DNA of 64,000 nucleotides, from positions 3,224,001 through 3,288,000 of the forward strand of contig NZ_UHIY01000001.1 in assembly GCF_900460525.1 (NCBI RefSeq). Direction: 5' to 3'. This document shows positions 1-7,289 of the stretch, piece by piece. The notes beneath the pieces are model-generated. The model did no database searches. It was given only the letters and a program-made list of their open reading frames with translations, and was not told the DNA's origin. A program made the translations under genes and the position numbers. The stretch is from Yersinia kristensenii. GTDB taxonomy: Bacteria > Pseudomonadota > Gammaproteobacteria > Enterobacterales > Enterobacteriaceae. The first letter of the stretch is position 1. Each line of letters starts with the position of its first letter.

Positions 1-1692
1 TCTGTGCGCCAGATTGCCGAGCTGCTGAACCAGAAAGCACCAACCGTGCAGAGCTGGAAACAGCGGGATGCCTGGGAGGATGTTTCCCCGGTATCGCGTG
101 TGGAGAGCAGTCTGGAAGCGCGGTTGATTCAACTGATCATGAAGAACAACAAGGAGGGTTGCGACTACAAAGAGATTGACCTGCTAGGCCGCCAGATTGA
201 GCGATTGGCACGAGTTAACCGCTACAACCAAACCGGCAATGAAGCCGATCTGAATCCGAAGGTACGTAACCGCAATAAAGGGGAACGTAAGTCGGTTGAG
301 AAAAATGTGTTTAGCGACGCGGCTATTGAAGCGCTGAATGATATTTTTCTGGAAACTACGTTTGAATATCAGAAAGGTTGGTATCGGGCTGGCTTGCAGC
401 ATCGTATTCGCAATATTCTTAAATCGCGCCAAATTGGCGCGACCTTCTACTTTGCCCGTGAAGCACTAATAGATGCACTAACCACTGGGCGCAATCAGAT
501 CTTTCTGTCAGCCAGTAAAGCACAGGCGCATGTATTCAAAAACTACATTATTGATTTTGCCCGACAGGTAGAAGTTGACCTGAAAGGCGATCCGATGGTG
601 CTGGCCAACGGTGCGCGGCTGTTCTTTCTCGGCACTAATATCCGCACCGCTCAGAGCTACACCGGCAACCTGTATCTCGATGAATACTTTTGGATACCGA
701 AGTTTCAGGAGTTGCGCAAAGTGGCTTCGGGTATGTCATTACACAAAAAATGGCGTACCACCTATTTTTCCACGCCATCCAGTCTGGCCCACAGCGCTTA
801 TCCGTTTTGGTCTGGCGAACTGTTTAATAAAGGGCGTAAAAACAAAGAACAACATATTTATGTTGATCTCAGCCATAGCCATTTGATGCACGGTGCGCTG
901 TGTGGCGACGGTCAGTGGCGGCAGATTGTCACTGTTGAAGATGCGCTGGCGGGCGGCTGTAACTTGTTTGACCTCGACCAACTTGCGCTGGAATACAGCC
1001 CAGCGGAATATCAAAACCTGCTGATGTGCGAATTCGTCGATGATAAAACCTCGGTATTCCCGTTCGAAGAGTTGCAGGGCTGCATGGTCGATAGTCTGGA
1101 GGAGTGGGATGATTTTAATCCTTACGCCTATCGACCTTTTGGTTATCGGGCGGTTTGGTTGGGTTATGACCCGTCTCACACCGGTGACAGTGCGGGTTGC
1201 GTGGTATTGGCTCCACCGCTGGTACCCGGCGGCAAATTCCGCATTTTGGAACGCCATCAATGGAAGGGAATGGACTTCGCCACTCAAGCTGAATCCATCA
1301 AAACCCTAACTGAAAAATACTGCGTGGAATATATCGGTATCGACGCCACGGGCATTGGGCAGGGCGTCTATCAACTGGTGCGGGAGTTTTTTCCGGCGGT
1401 GCAGGAAATTCGTTACAGCCCGGAGATTAAAACCGCGCTGGTGCTGAAAGCCAAAGACCTGATCACCAGTGGGCGGCTGGAGTATGACTCCGGCCACACC
1501 GATATCACCCAATCTTTTATGGCTATCCGCAAAACCATGACTGCCAGCGGTGGCCGTGCCACTTACCAAGCCAGCCGCAGCGAAGACGCCAGTCATGCAG
1601 ATATCGCATGGGCGGCGATGCACGCGATGATTAACGAGCCGCTAACCGCCGGTAGCGGTTATGCCCAATCTTCAATTCTGGATTTTAACTGA
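1..1692 (+). CDS. P: P2-type terminase large (ATPase/nuclease) subunit gpP, 5' end cut by the window
   Basis: Packages phage DNA: the ATPase powers translocation and the nuclease cuts at cos. The frame is open from base 1, so the true start lies upstream; about 563 codons are present against roughly 590 in P2. Visible in order: an N-terminal helix-turn-helix-like stretch (TVQSWKQRDAW), the P2-type Walker A-like segment SRQIGATFYFAREA near residue 140, Walker B LYLDEYFW near 225, and an RNase H-fold nuclease with acidic residues in WLGYDPSHTGDSAG and IGIDATGIGQG. The stop overlaps the gpQ start by one base (TGATG), the P2 P-Q arrangement. No damage is visible. Confidence 0.93.
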   Translation, partial: SVRQIAELLNQKAPTVQSWKQRDAWEDVSPVSRVESSLEARLIQLIMKNNKEGCDYKEIDLLGRQIERLARVNRYNQTGNEADLNPKVRNRNKGERKSVEKNVFSDAAIEALNDIFLETTFEYQKGWYRAGLQHRIRNILKSRQIGATFYFAREALIDALTTGRNQIFLSASKAQAHVFKNYIIDFARQVEVDLKGDPMVLANGARLFFLGTNIRTAQSYTGNLYLDEYFWIPKFQELRKVASGMSLHKKWRTTYFSTPSSLAHSAYPFWSGELFNKGRKNKEQHIYVDLSHSHLMHGALCGDGQWRQIVTVEDALAGGCNLFDLDQLALEYSPAEYQNLLMCEFVDDKTSVFPFEELQGCMVDSLEEWDDFNPYAYRPFGYRAVWLGYDPSHTGDSAGCVVLAPPLVPGGKFRILERHQWKGMDFATQAESIKTLTEKYCVEYIGIDATGIGQGVYQLVREFFPAVQEIRYSPEIKTALVLKAKDLITSGRLEYDSGHTDITQSFMAIRKTMTASGGRATYQASRSEDASHADIAWAAMHAMINEPLTAGSGYAQSSILDFN

Positions 1693-2714
1693 TGAGCAAA
1701 CGCAAAGGCCGCAAGGCAGTAAAATCAACCAATCTAACTCGGCAACTGCAGCAACCAATGGAAGTGTTTAGCTTTGGCGAACCTTCCGCAGTGCTGGATC
1801 GTCGCGACATTCTGGATTACGCCGAATGCATCGGTAACGGCAAATGGATTGAGCCCCCGATCAGTTTCACCGGGTTGGCCAAAAGTCTGCGTGCGGCGGT
1901 ACATCACAGCTCCCCGATTTATGTGAAACGTAATATTCTGACCAGCACTTTTATCCCACATCCGCTGCTCAGCGCCCAACAATTTAGCCGCTTTGCACTG
2001 GATTTCTTAGTATTCGGCAATGCCTTTTTGGAGAAGCGCTTCAATCGCTTAGGCAAGTTAATGCGGTTGGAATGTTCACCGGCCAAATATACCCGCCGTG
2101 GAGTAGAAGATGATGTGTATTGGTTCGTGCAATCTTTCCGCGAACCGCATCGCTTTGAGCCAGGCACGGTATTTCACCTGATTGAACCGGATATTAATCA
2201 GGAACTTTACGGCTTGCCGGAATATCTCAGTTCACTCAACTCAGCATGGCTGAACGAATCAGCCACGTTATTTCGTCGCAAGTATTTCCAGAACGGCGCA
2301 CATGCCGGTTATATCATGTATGTCACCGATGCGGCCCAAAGTAATACCGACGTAGAAACATTACGCAACGCCATGCGCAGCACCAAAGGGTTGGGGAATT
2401 TTAAAAACTTGTTCTTCTATGCTCCAAATGGCAAACCTGACGGTATCAAGATCGTCCCACTCAGCGAGGTGGCCACCAAAGACGATTTTTTTAATATCAA
2501 AAACGCCAGCCGCGACGACCTACTCAGCGCCCACCGCGTACCACCGCAGATGATGGGTATCATCCCCAATAACACCGGCGGATTTGGCGATATAGAAAAG
2601 GCCAGTCAGGTGTTTGTGCGCAACGAGCTAATGCCGTTGCAGGAACGAATGAAAGAAGTGAATGAGTGGGTAGGGGAGGAGGTTGTGGGGTTTAGGGGGT
2701 ATGAGTTGGGGTAG
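1692..2714 (+). CDS. Q: P2-type portal protein gpQ
   Basis: Forms the dodecameric portal at the capsid vertex through which DNA is packaged. The 340 residues match the family length (about 344 in P2). Typical stretches include VFSFGEPSAVLDRRDIL near the N terminus, FGNAFLEKRFNRLGK mid-protein and HRVPPQMMGIIPNNTGGFG near the C terminus. It starts on the ATG overlapping the gpP stop, so the two are translationally coupled. In P2 these two genes run toward cos; here cos lies about 2.8 kb downstream because cargo genes sit in between. The last 50 bases are unusually G-rich. Confidence 0.94.
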   Translation: MSKRKGRKAVKSTNLTRQLQQPMEVFSFGEPSAVLDRRDILDYAECIGNGKWIEPPISFTGLAKSLRAAVHHSSPIYVKRNILTSTFIPHPLLSAQQFSRFALDFLVFGNAFLEKRFNRLGKLMRLECSPAKYTRRGVEDDVYWFVQSFREPHRFEPGTVFHLIEPDINQELYGLPEYLSSLNSAWLNESATLFRRKYFQNGAHAGYIMYVTDAAQSNTDVETLRNAMRSTKGLGNFKNLFFYAPNGKPDGIKIVPLSEVATKDDFFNIKNASRDDLLSAHRVPPQMMGIIPNNTGGFGDIEKASQVFVRNELMPLQERMKEVNEWVGEEVVGFRGYELG

Positions 2715-2762
2715 ATTTAGAGGTAATTAATGCAGTAACACATAATGTTTGTATCCTACGCG

Positions 2763-2882
2763 CTACTTATCATAGAGAGACTGAAAGAGTCCCAGTTCAT
2801 AATCTGCTTCATTGAAGGCTTGTGTAACTTCAGGCTTACTGAGTGCTCTAGTTTTTAGATCCTTAAATGCATAACCTTTCAC
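2763..2882 (-). pseudogene. Truncated HigA-like antitoxin N-terminus (39 codons)
   Basis: Starting at GTG (2880-2882), the frame reads VKGYAFKDLKTRALSKPEV and then a stretch resembling the N-terminal helix of HigA/XRE antitoxins (DPEV..AY..L..E type). It stops with TAG before any helix-turn-helix; I found no HTH continuation in the other two frames within about 40 nt. It lies 24 bp downstream of the HNH nuclease gene on the same strand. No HigB toxin is visible. Either an antitoxin remnant or an unrelated small ORF. Confidence 0.35.
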
Positions 2883-2906
2883 TAAAATCTCTATATGCCT
2901 GAATAA

Positions 2907-3899
2907 TCAATCTTTTAACGGCTTGTTTAATAAGGCCAAAAGCTCTGATGGGGGAGTCTGTAACTTATGAACCTCATCATGGCAAACATTACAGAGAGTA
3001 AGCAGGTTTTCAACGGTATTTTCGCCGCCATCAACATGGTGCTCTATATGATGGAGTTCAAGCAATGATCTCGGATCGTTCGGTTTTTTAAGCTGATATT
3101 GCCAGCCACAATTTCTGCATGAATGATGGTCTCTTTCGAGAACTTTAACACGCACAGGGTCAGGGATTTTTCTGTCATGTGGCTTGGCTTGTCGATCTTG
3201 CTCCAGAAGATAAGCGCCAACAGATAACTCCGGTCGACCGGAGTTTTTAGTGGCGATTGGCCAACCGTCTTCTGTATGTAATTCTCTGGTTCTTCTGGCC
3301 CATTCTTTACTATCGTTTGCGAGATAACGTAGTTCTTCACCAGAAACAGCCCGACCAACGTTTTTTCTCAAGTACAACAAGATCTTATCTTTAACAGAGA
3401 TCTTGCTTTTACGAAGTTCATTTGCCTCGTTCCAACGTAATGCAGCTTCTCTATCTTGTTCAGTGTTGATTAAGGTATAAACATCGGTTTTAAGAGCCTG
3501 AAGAGAAGTCGCGTTTAGTTCCTCAAGTGTTACTTCTTGCTGTTCTACAATTTCTTTCAACATTTTGCCACTGAGCACCGCCCAGCCAAATTCAACGCGT
3601 AACTCTCTAATTCTTCTTGCGTACTCACTGATTCCAGCGACAACCATCAGTTCATCGCCAAGAATGATTTGTCTTGGATATCTAATTAGATAGGAAAGAA
3701 TACGATCTCTGGCTGAGTTGCTATCTTCACCGACAATCAATGAGCTTCCTAAATCTCGCAAAAGATGGTTAGCAGGAACTAAGGCCCGGACTTGCTCCCG
3801 CAAGGACTCATCCAGCAGCTTGTGTTCAAAATCAGTAATAAGCTCAAGCAGTTCTTTACGCAGCTTTTCCGGCGTACTTTTCTGAGATCTTCTCGCCAT
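2907..3899 (-). CDS. HNH endonuclease, probable restriction partner of the adjacent 5mC methyltransferase
   Basis: 330 residues. The C-terminal third is a clear HNH nuclease: RDHHSCRNCGW, LELHHIEHHVDGGENTVENL, then CNVCHDEVH, giving the zinc-binding Cys pairs and the HH...N...H catalytic set. Upstream lie two related winged-helix-like segments (about residues 62-108, RILSYLIRYPR...YARRIRELRVEFGW, and 168-215, KILLYLRKNVG...WARRTRELHTEDGW), suggesting an internal duplication of a DNA-binding unit. The start lies inside the methyltransferase gene (44-nt overlap), so the pair forms one operon. By family logic this is the nuclease of a type II system; the target sequence cannot be told from here. 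Confidence 0.82.
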   Translation of the reverse strand: MARRSQKSTPEKLRKELLELITDFEHKLLDESLREQVRALVPANHLLRDLGSSLIVGEDSNSARDRILSYLIRYPRQIILGDELMVVAGISEYARRIRELRVEFGWAVLSGKMLKEIVEQQEVTLEELNATSLQALKTDVYTLINTEQDREAALRWNEANELRKSKISVKDKILLYLRKNVGRAVSGEELRYLANDSKEWARRTRELHTEDGWPIATKNSGRPELSVGAYLLEQDRQAKPHDRKIPDPVRVKVLERDHHSCRNCGWQYQLKKPNDPRSLLELHHIEHHVDGGENTVENLLTLCNVCHDEVHKLQTPPSELLALLNKPLKD

Positions 3900-4998
3900 T
3901 TTTTATTCTTAATTCCATTAAATTTTGGACATAATTTGCAATTTTTTGGGCAAATAAGGGGGGGACCGCATTACCAATTTGCCTTGCTACTTCGGTTTTG
4001 GAACCAATAAAAATAAAATCATCCGGGAAACTCATTAAACGAGCGGCTTCACGATGAGTTATTGGACGATGTTTCTCCGGATGAAGATAACGCCCTTTTT
4101 CTGGTTTGAAAAACTCAGTTCTGATTGTTACTGATGGCCTATCCCACCACAGTCTGCCAAAAAGATCCGTTCCACCAGAGGCTTTTTTAATCCAACAAGC
4201 CGGCGTTATATCAGGGCGATGCTTTTGCAAATCGAACCTGTTACCACCGGGAGGAACGACACGATATCTTTCTTGGGAAAGCGCTGTTGGGTTTCGCCCA
4301 AAATGTAAGTTAAGCGGTGCAGGAATATCTCTTATCTCTGTTCCTTCCGGCTCAGGTAAATCAGAAATAGCATCTTTGACTGTAACCCATGCTGGCAAGG
4401 CACTATTTTTATCGGGCGAACAGTGAGTTGGTGTTGGAGGGAAAGCAGGGAGTTGGTTGATATCAAACAACTCTGCTTTGACTCCTATGGCGATGACTCG
4501 CTTACGAGTCTGCGGAACACCGTAGTCAGCGGTATTGAGTAGGGATGGATTGAGCAAGATAAACCCAAGTTCATTCGCTCTGGCGGTAATATCGGCGAAC
4601 TCTTCGCTGTTTAATAACCCTTGCACATTTTCCATGACAAAAATGGAAGCGGAGGATTGTTCGATGATATCCATATAGGGTTCCCATAAGGCACGGCGAT
4701 GATCTCCTGCTCGTTTTTTATTGAGCAGGCTAAAGCCTTGGCATGGTGGCCCACCAATAACTAAATCTGCTTGCGGGATTTCATTTTCTTCAATCCATTC
4801 ATCAATGTTAGCAGTGACGCCATGGTTGCCGAAATTAGCGTTATAGGTTTTGATTGCGGCTGTATCATTGTCGATAGCCAAAATGCTTTCAAAGTAATTA
4901 GCTTGTTTTCCTTTCAGAAAACCAGCAGATAGTCCCCCAGCACCACAAAATAGGTCTATCACTTTGAATTTTTGGATTTTCTTCATTATGGATACCAT
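3856..4998 (-). CDS. DNA (cytosine-5-)-methyltransferase, type II R-M modification subunit
   Basis: Transfers a methyl group from SAM to C5 of cytosine. 380 residues with the full ordered motif set: motif I DLFCGAGGLSAGF (from residue 15), motif IV GGPPCQGFS with catalytic Cys near 86, motif VI MENVQG, motif VIII QTRKRVIAIG, and motif X QIGNAVPP near the C terminus. The start at 4998 is preceded by a TAGG-type ribosome site; a second ATG four codons later lacks one. It overlaps the HNH gene. Location between gpQ and cos is not part of the P2 core, so this is acquired cargo. No vsr gene is present. Confidence 0.93.
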   Translation of the reverse strand: MVSIMKKIQKFKVIDLFCGAGGLSAGFLKGKQANYFESILAIDNDTAAIKTYNANFGNHGVTANIDEWIEENEIPQADLVIGGPPCQGFSLLNKKRAGDHRRALWEPYMDIIEQSSASIFVMENVQGLLNSEEFADITARANELGFILLNPSLLNTADYGVPQTRKRVIAIGVKAELFDINQLPAFPPTPTHCSPDKNSALPAWVTVKDAISDLPEPEGTEIRDIPAPLNLHFGRNPTALSQERYRVVPPGGNRFDLQKHRPDITPACWIKKASGGTDLFGRLWWDRPSVTIRTEFFKPEKGRYLHPEKHRPITHREAARLMSFPDDFIFIGSKTEVARQIGNAVPPLFAQKIANYVQNLMELRIKNGEKISEKYAGKAA

Positions 4999-5100
4999 TG
5001 CCTACTACAAGATGGTGGAGATTTTATAGGATTATAGGACAGACTAATACTGTATGGATTTACATGCAAGTCTGTTTCTGCGCTCTGGTGGATTAACTAA

Positions 5101-5442
5101 TCAAGAATACTTCTGTACGACCATATCTGCACCTTGGCACAGCAAATCATTAATTGAGTGGCCGCTAGCAAGTGCAGTAAGGATAAGAGCATGATGGCGT
5201 TCAGGTGTTATCTCGACAACGATTTTGCCACTATAGGATTTATAAGACTTGATTCCGTCTCTTTTGCACTCATCCAAAAAGACCGACAGGGAATGTGAGC
5301 CTTCCATTTTTAGTTCATCCACGCTATTACCGTAGAAGTCAGCGCCACCATTAAGGCCGATAAATTCGCCTCGGAACATTTCCATATCAGGGTCAAAAGT
5401 GATGACCGCAGTGTGTCCATCGATTTTCATTGTATTATTCAT
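5101..5442 (-). CDS. HicB-family antitoxin-like protein, orphan
   Basis: 113 residues from the ATG at 5442, chosen because GGAAAT lies 8 bases upstream; the longer open frame back to 5616 runs through cos and is not credible. The N-terminal half (HTAVITFDPDMEMFRGEF ... GADFYGNSVDELKME) is the degenerate RNase H-like HicB fold. The C-terminal part (ITPERHHALILTALASGHSINDLL) is a ribbon-helix-helix-type DNA-binding segment. No HicA toxin is visible on either side. It is the first gene after cos on this strand. It may act as a solitary regulator rather than an antitoxin. Confidence 0.75.
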   Translation of the reverse strand: MNNTMKIDGHTAVITFDPDMEMFRGEFIGLNGGADFYGNSVDELKMEGSHSLSVFLDECKRDGIKSYKSYSGKIVVEITPERHHALILTALASGHSINDLLCQGADMVVQKYS

Positions 5443-5489
5443 GGTGTTATTTCCGATACAAATACATAGTTCAGAACCCATCGCGCGCA

Positions 5490-5508
5490 ATCGTATCCCC
5501 GCCACGCC
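5490..5508 (-). other. cos site (phage cohesive end)
   Basis: On the minus strand the 19 bases read GGCGTGGCGGGGATACGAT, followed by TGCGCGC. The P2 and 186 cohesive ends known to me are GGCGAGGCGGGGAAAGCAC and GGCGTGGCGGGGAAAGCAT, and P2 also continues with TGCGCGC. Position and orientation fit: gpQ and gpP lie on one side and gpA on the other, as around P2 cos. The middle differs at about four positions from 186. Confidence 0.8.
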
Positions 5509-5657
5509 TGCCCGCTTTATAGGGCACTTTTCATGCAGTTGCGTGATCGTGGTAGATCCGCGCCAGTACTGGCTTGGTGCGCTCAAATCTGGCAGCGGAT
5601 CGTCATGCAAATTCATGCGCTAAATGCATGCATGGGTTGCGAATAGCATCTACCGTT

Positions 5658-6527
5658 TCAATCAGGGTTTCTTGCCGGTGATGGATAGGTTTTCACCCTA
5701 GTAGAAATACGTTGCCAATATAGGCCTATGGTACGATTGCTTTTCTTGGGGTTTAACTCATAAAGCCCTTTAAAGCGGTAAAGAGTCATTCCTAAATTAT
5801 CTTTGGCTTTTGCAAAAACCAGACGTTTATTTCTCGTTTCTGCCATCCATTTATCAAAGTGAGCCGCTTGGGCGTCTTCGGACTTAGGTATTTCAGTAAT
5901 GACGTTTTCATCATTAGAGATCTGATTGCTCCAGTGCTCATTATCAAAAAGTTTGGGCAACCAGATAAGTATATCGTCATGGTAGGGGTGTTTGGCTCCA
6001 GCCTTCTGGAGAAACTTGTAGTTATGTCCGAAACAGTTACAGGCATCAGTAATCCTGCGGAATGCTACGTTATCTTTCACATCGATATAGCCTCTGCGAA
6101 TATGAGGTTCGATAGATAGCTCTTTATCCATATCCCAAGGCTCAAAGCAATCGCCTAATGCACTGATCTTAGACTTGATTGCAGCAACACAATCGTCAAT
6201 ACGTTCGTTCATCTGACGTAATGAACCATCAACTGAGATGCGAATAACCTCATGGCCAGTAGCATCGATAATATCGGCTTCTCGGAGATTATCGTGTTCG
6301 GCTTGTTTGAGATGGAATGGTTCATCGATCTCAATATGTAGGTTGATGGCTGGGAAATAAAGATCGGTCAGTGCTCGCCCTGATTCTCTTTTCACGTACT
6401 GTTGAGTAACAAATTTTATGTCATCGCGATTTAGCTTATGCACAATGCCAGTAACGACATATTGCTCGTGTTTTTTGTTTTTAGTCCTAGCTAATTGGCG
6501 AACGACGTATTCATATTGTGAAATCAT
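5658..6527 (-). CDS. PvuRts1I/AbaSI-like modification-dependent endonuclease
   Basis: About 289 residues, the length of PvuRts1I (about 293). The N-terminal half is a Vsr/PD-(D/E)xK-type nuclease: DIKFVTQQYVKR, ALTDLYFP (D55) and HIEIDEPFHL (E66, D68, E69), the segment I remember as diagnostic of the PvuRts1I family. The C-terminal half ends with LYRFKGLYELN...TIGLYWQRISTRVKTY, matching the SRA-like modified-base reader of that family. Such enzymes cut DNA with hydroxymethyl- or glucosyl-hydroxymethylcytosine, as in T-even phages. It sits in the slot next to cos where P2 carries old and tin, its phage-exclusion genes. An in-frame TTG exists at 6545; I chose the ATG at 6527. Neither has a strong ribosome site. 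Confidence 0.8.
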   Translation of the reverse strand: MISQYEYVVRQLARTKNKKHEQYVVTGIVHKLNRDDIKFVTQQYVKRESGRALTDLYFPAINLHIEIDEPFHLKQAEHDNLREADIIDATGHEVIRISVDGSLRQMNERIDDCVAAIKSKISALGDCFEPWDMDKELSIEPHIRRGYIDVKDNVAFRRITDACNCFGHNYKFLQKAGAKHPYHDDILIWLPKLFDNEHWSNQISNDENVITEIPKSEDAQAAHFDKWMAETRNKRLVFAKAKDNLGMTLYRFKGLYELNPKKSNRTIGLYWQRISTRVKTYPSPARNPD

Positions 6528-6621
6528 TTGGCTGCATATTCTCAAGATTTATAGATGATTGATGATATCACCTGTAGTTTATGGTGGTCCAAATAGGGTT
6601 TTAAACTCTGAAGGTATACTA

Positions 6622-6638
6622 CTAGGGAATGTCCCTAG
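6622..6638. promoter_or_regulatory. Palindrome upstream of the PvuRts1I-like gene
   Basis: CTAGGGA-ATG-TCCCTAG, perfect 7-bp arms with a 3-bp spacer, about 95 bp upstream of the nuclease start. It could be an operator for a dimeric regulator; no regulator is assigned. Confidence 0.4.
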
Positions 6639-6699
6639 GCAGTTGATGCATATCAATCCCCACTTTCTATGGTATAGCGTCATGAGTTGAATGATAAAA

Positions 6700-6778
6700 A
6701 GTGACAAAGTACCCATGTTACTTACCGAAGCTTGGCCTATATCCCATCAAGGGAGCTAACGATTGGGTCTTTGTCACT
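6700..6778. repeat. Long inverted repeat, possible terminator or structured RNA
   Basis: Left arm 6700-6715 and right arm 6764-6778 pair over 15 bp with one bulged base (AGTGACAAAG/CTTTGTCACT plus ACCCA/TGGGT), enclosing 48 bases that can form small inner hairpins. On the minus strand the arm is followed by TTTTTATC, so it could terminate transcription from the small genes above and separate them from the nuclease gene. Confidence 0.5.
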
Positions 6779-6798
6779 GTTTTTGGCCCGGAATACGT

Positions 6799-6864
6799 CT
6801 AGTGGCGGTTTAATGTGGCCATCAATAAAAGCGACAGAGACAAAAAAGCGATTACGTTATTCAT
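6799..6864 (-). CDS. 21-residue hydrophobic peptide
   Basis: A short frame encoding MNNVIAFLSLSLLLMATLNRH, preceded by AAAGGA six bases before the ATG, an excellent ribosome site. The middle is a single hydrophobic helix of about 15 residues, with a basic C terminus. It lies between the SOS-controlled small gene and the large inverted repeat on the same strand. Size and composition resemble Ibs-like type I toxins or small phage membrane peptides, but I recognise no specific family. A leader peptide is the alternative. Confidence 0.45.
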   Translation of the reverse strand: MNNVIAFLSLSLLLMATLNRH

Positions 6865-6982
6865 GGTATTCCTTTCTGCGTATGCTGATGAAAAATGCAG
6901 GCACATATTAGCAAACATGAATTTACTATTGGAATATCGCCAGTTTCACGTTCGGGATTCACTCCTGATAAACATTTTTTAA

Positions 6983-7177
6983 TCATCGTGTGCAGTCTGG
7001 TGAAGCCTTATAGAACACTTCTTCATGCCCATTATTTGGCAAGCATTCGTCCGCTAAATCAGAGATTAGGTAGAGTGCCATTTCCATTTCTTCATGCTTG
7101 CAGCACGCGGTGAGGGAAATCTCAGCGATGAATTGTATACGTGACAGGGCAAGATAGATTTGTTCAATGTGTTCCAT
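6983..7177 (-). CDS. Small SOS-regulated phage protein
   Basis: 64 residues (MEHIEQIYLALSRIQFIAEI..., with CCKHEEMEMALYLISDLADEC mid-protein), mostly helical and acidic, with a strong AAGGAGAG site before the ATG. A near-perfect LexA box lies 17 bp upstream, so expression should rise on DNA damage. Phage 186 has its LexA-controlled antirepressor tum at the corresponding right-end position. This protein is much shorter than 186 Tum (about 146 aa) and I cannot show homology, so an antirepressor or induction role is only inferred from place and control. Confidence 0.7.
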   Translation of the reverse strand: MEHIEQIYLALSRIQFIAEISLTACCKHEEMEMALYLISDLADECLPNNGHEEVFYKASPDCTR

Positions 7178-7194
7178 ATTTATCTCTCCTTATT

Positions 7195-7214
7195 TACTGT
7201 ATAAATATACAGTA
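7195..7214 (-). promoter_or_regulatory. LexA (SOS) box
   Basis: The minus strand reads TACTGTATATTTATACAGTA, one mismatch from the ideal TACTGTATATATATACAGTA. It lies between the gpA stop and the small gene starting at 7177, whose promoter it should cover. Confidence 0.88.
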
Positions 7215-7289
7215 TTATTGTTTCGGGCGATTTCGTTAGTCAAGTACATCAATGTTTTTATGAGACTTTGTTTGGATATGGCGACTTAG

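Noticed and set aside
739..1287. Long minus-strand frame (182 aa) inside the terminase gene
   Set aside because: Antisense shadow of gpP; no family features and no ribosome site.
5443..5616. N-terminal extension of the HicB-like frame
   Set aside because: Runs through cos, gives no HicB-like sequence, and a better start with GGAAAT lies at 5442.
6895..7113. Plus-strand 72-aa frame
   Set aside because: Opposes the SOS-controlled small gene, which has a strong ribosome site and LexA box.
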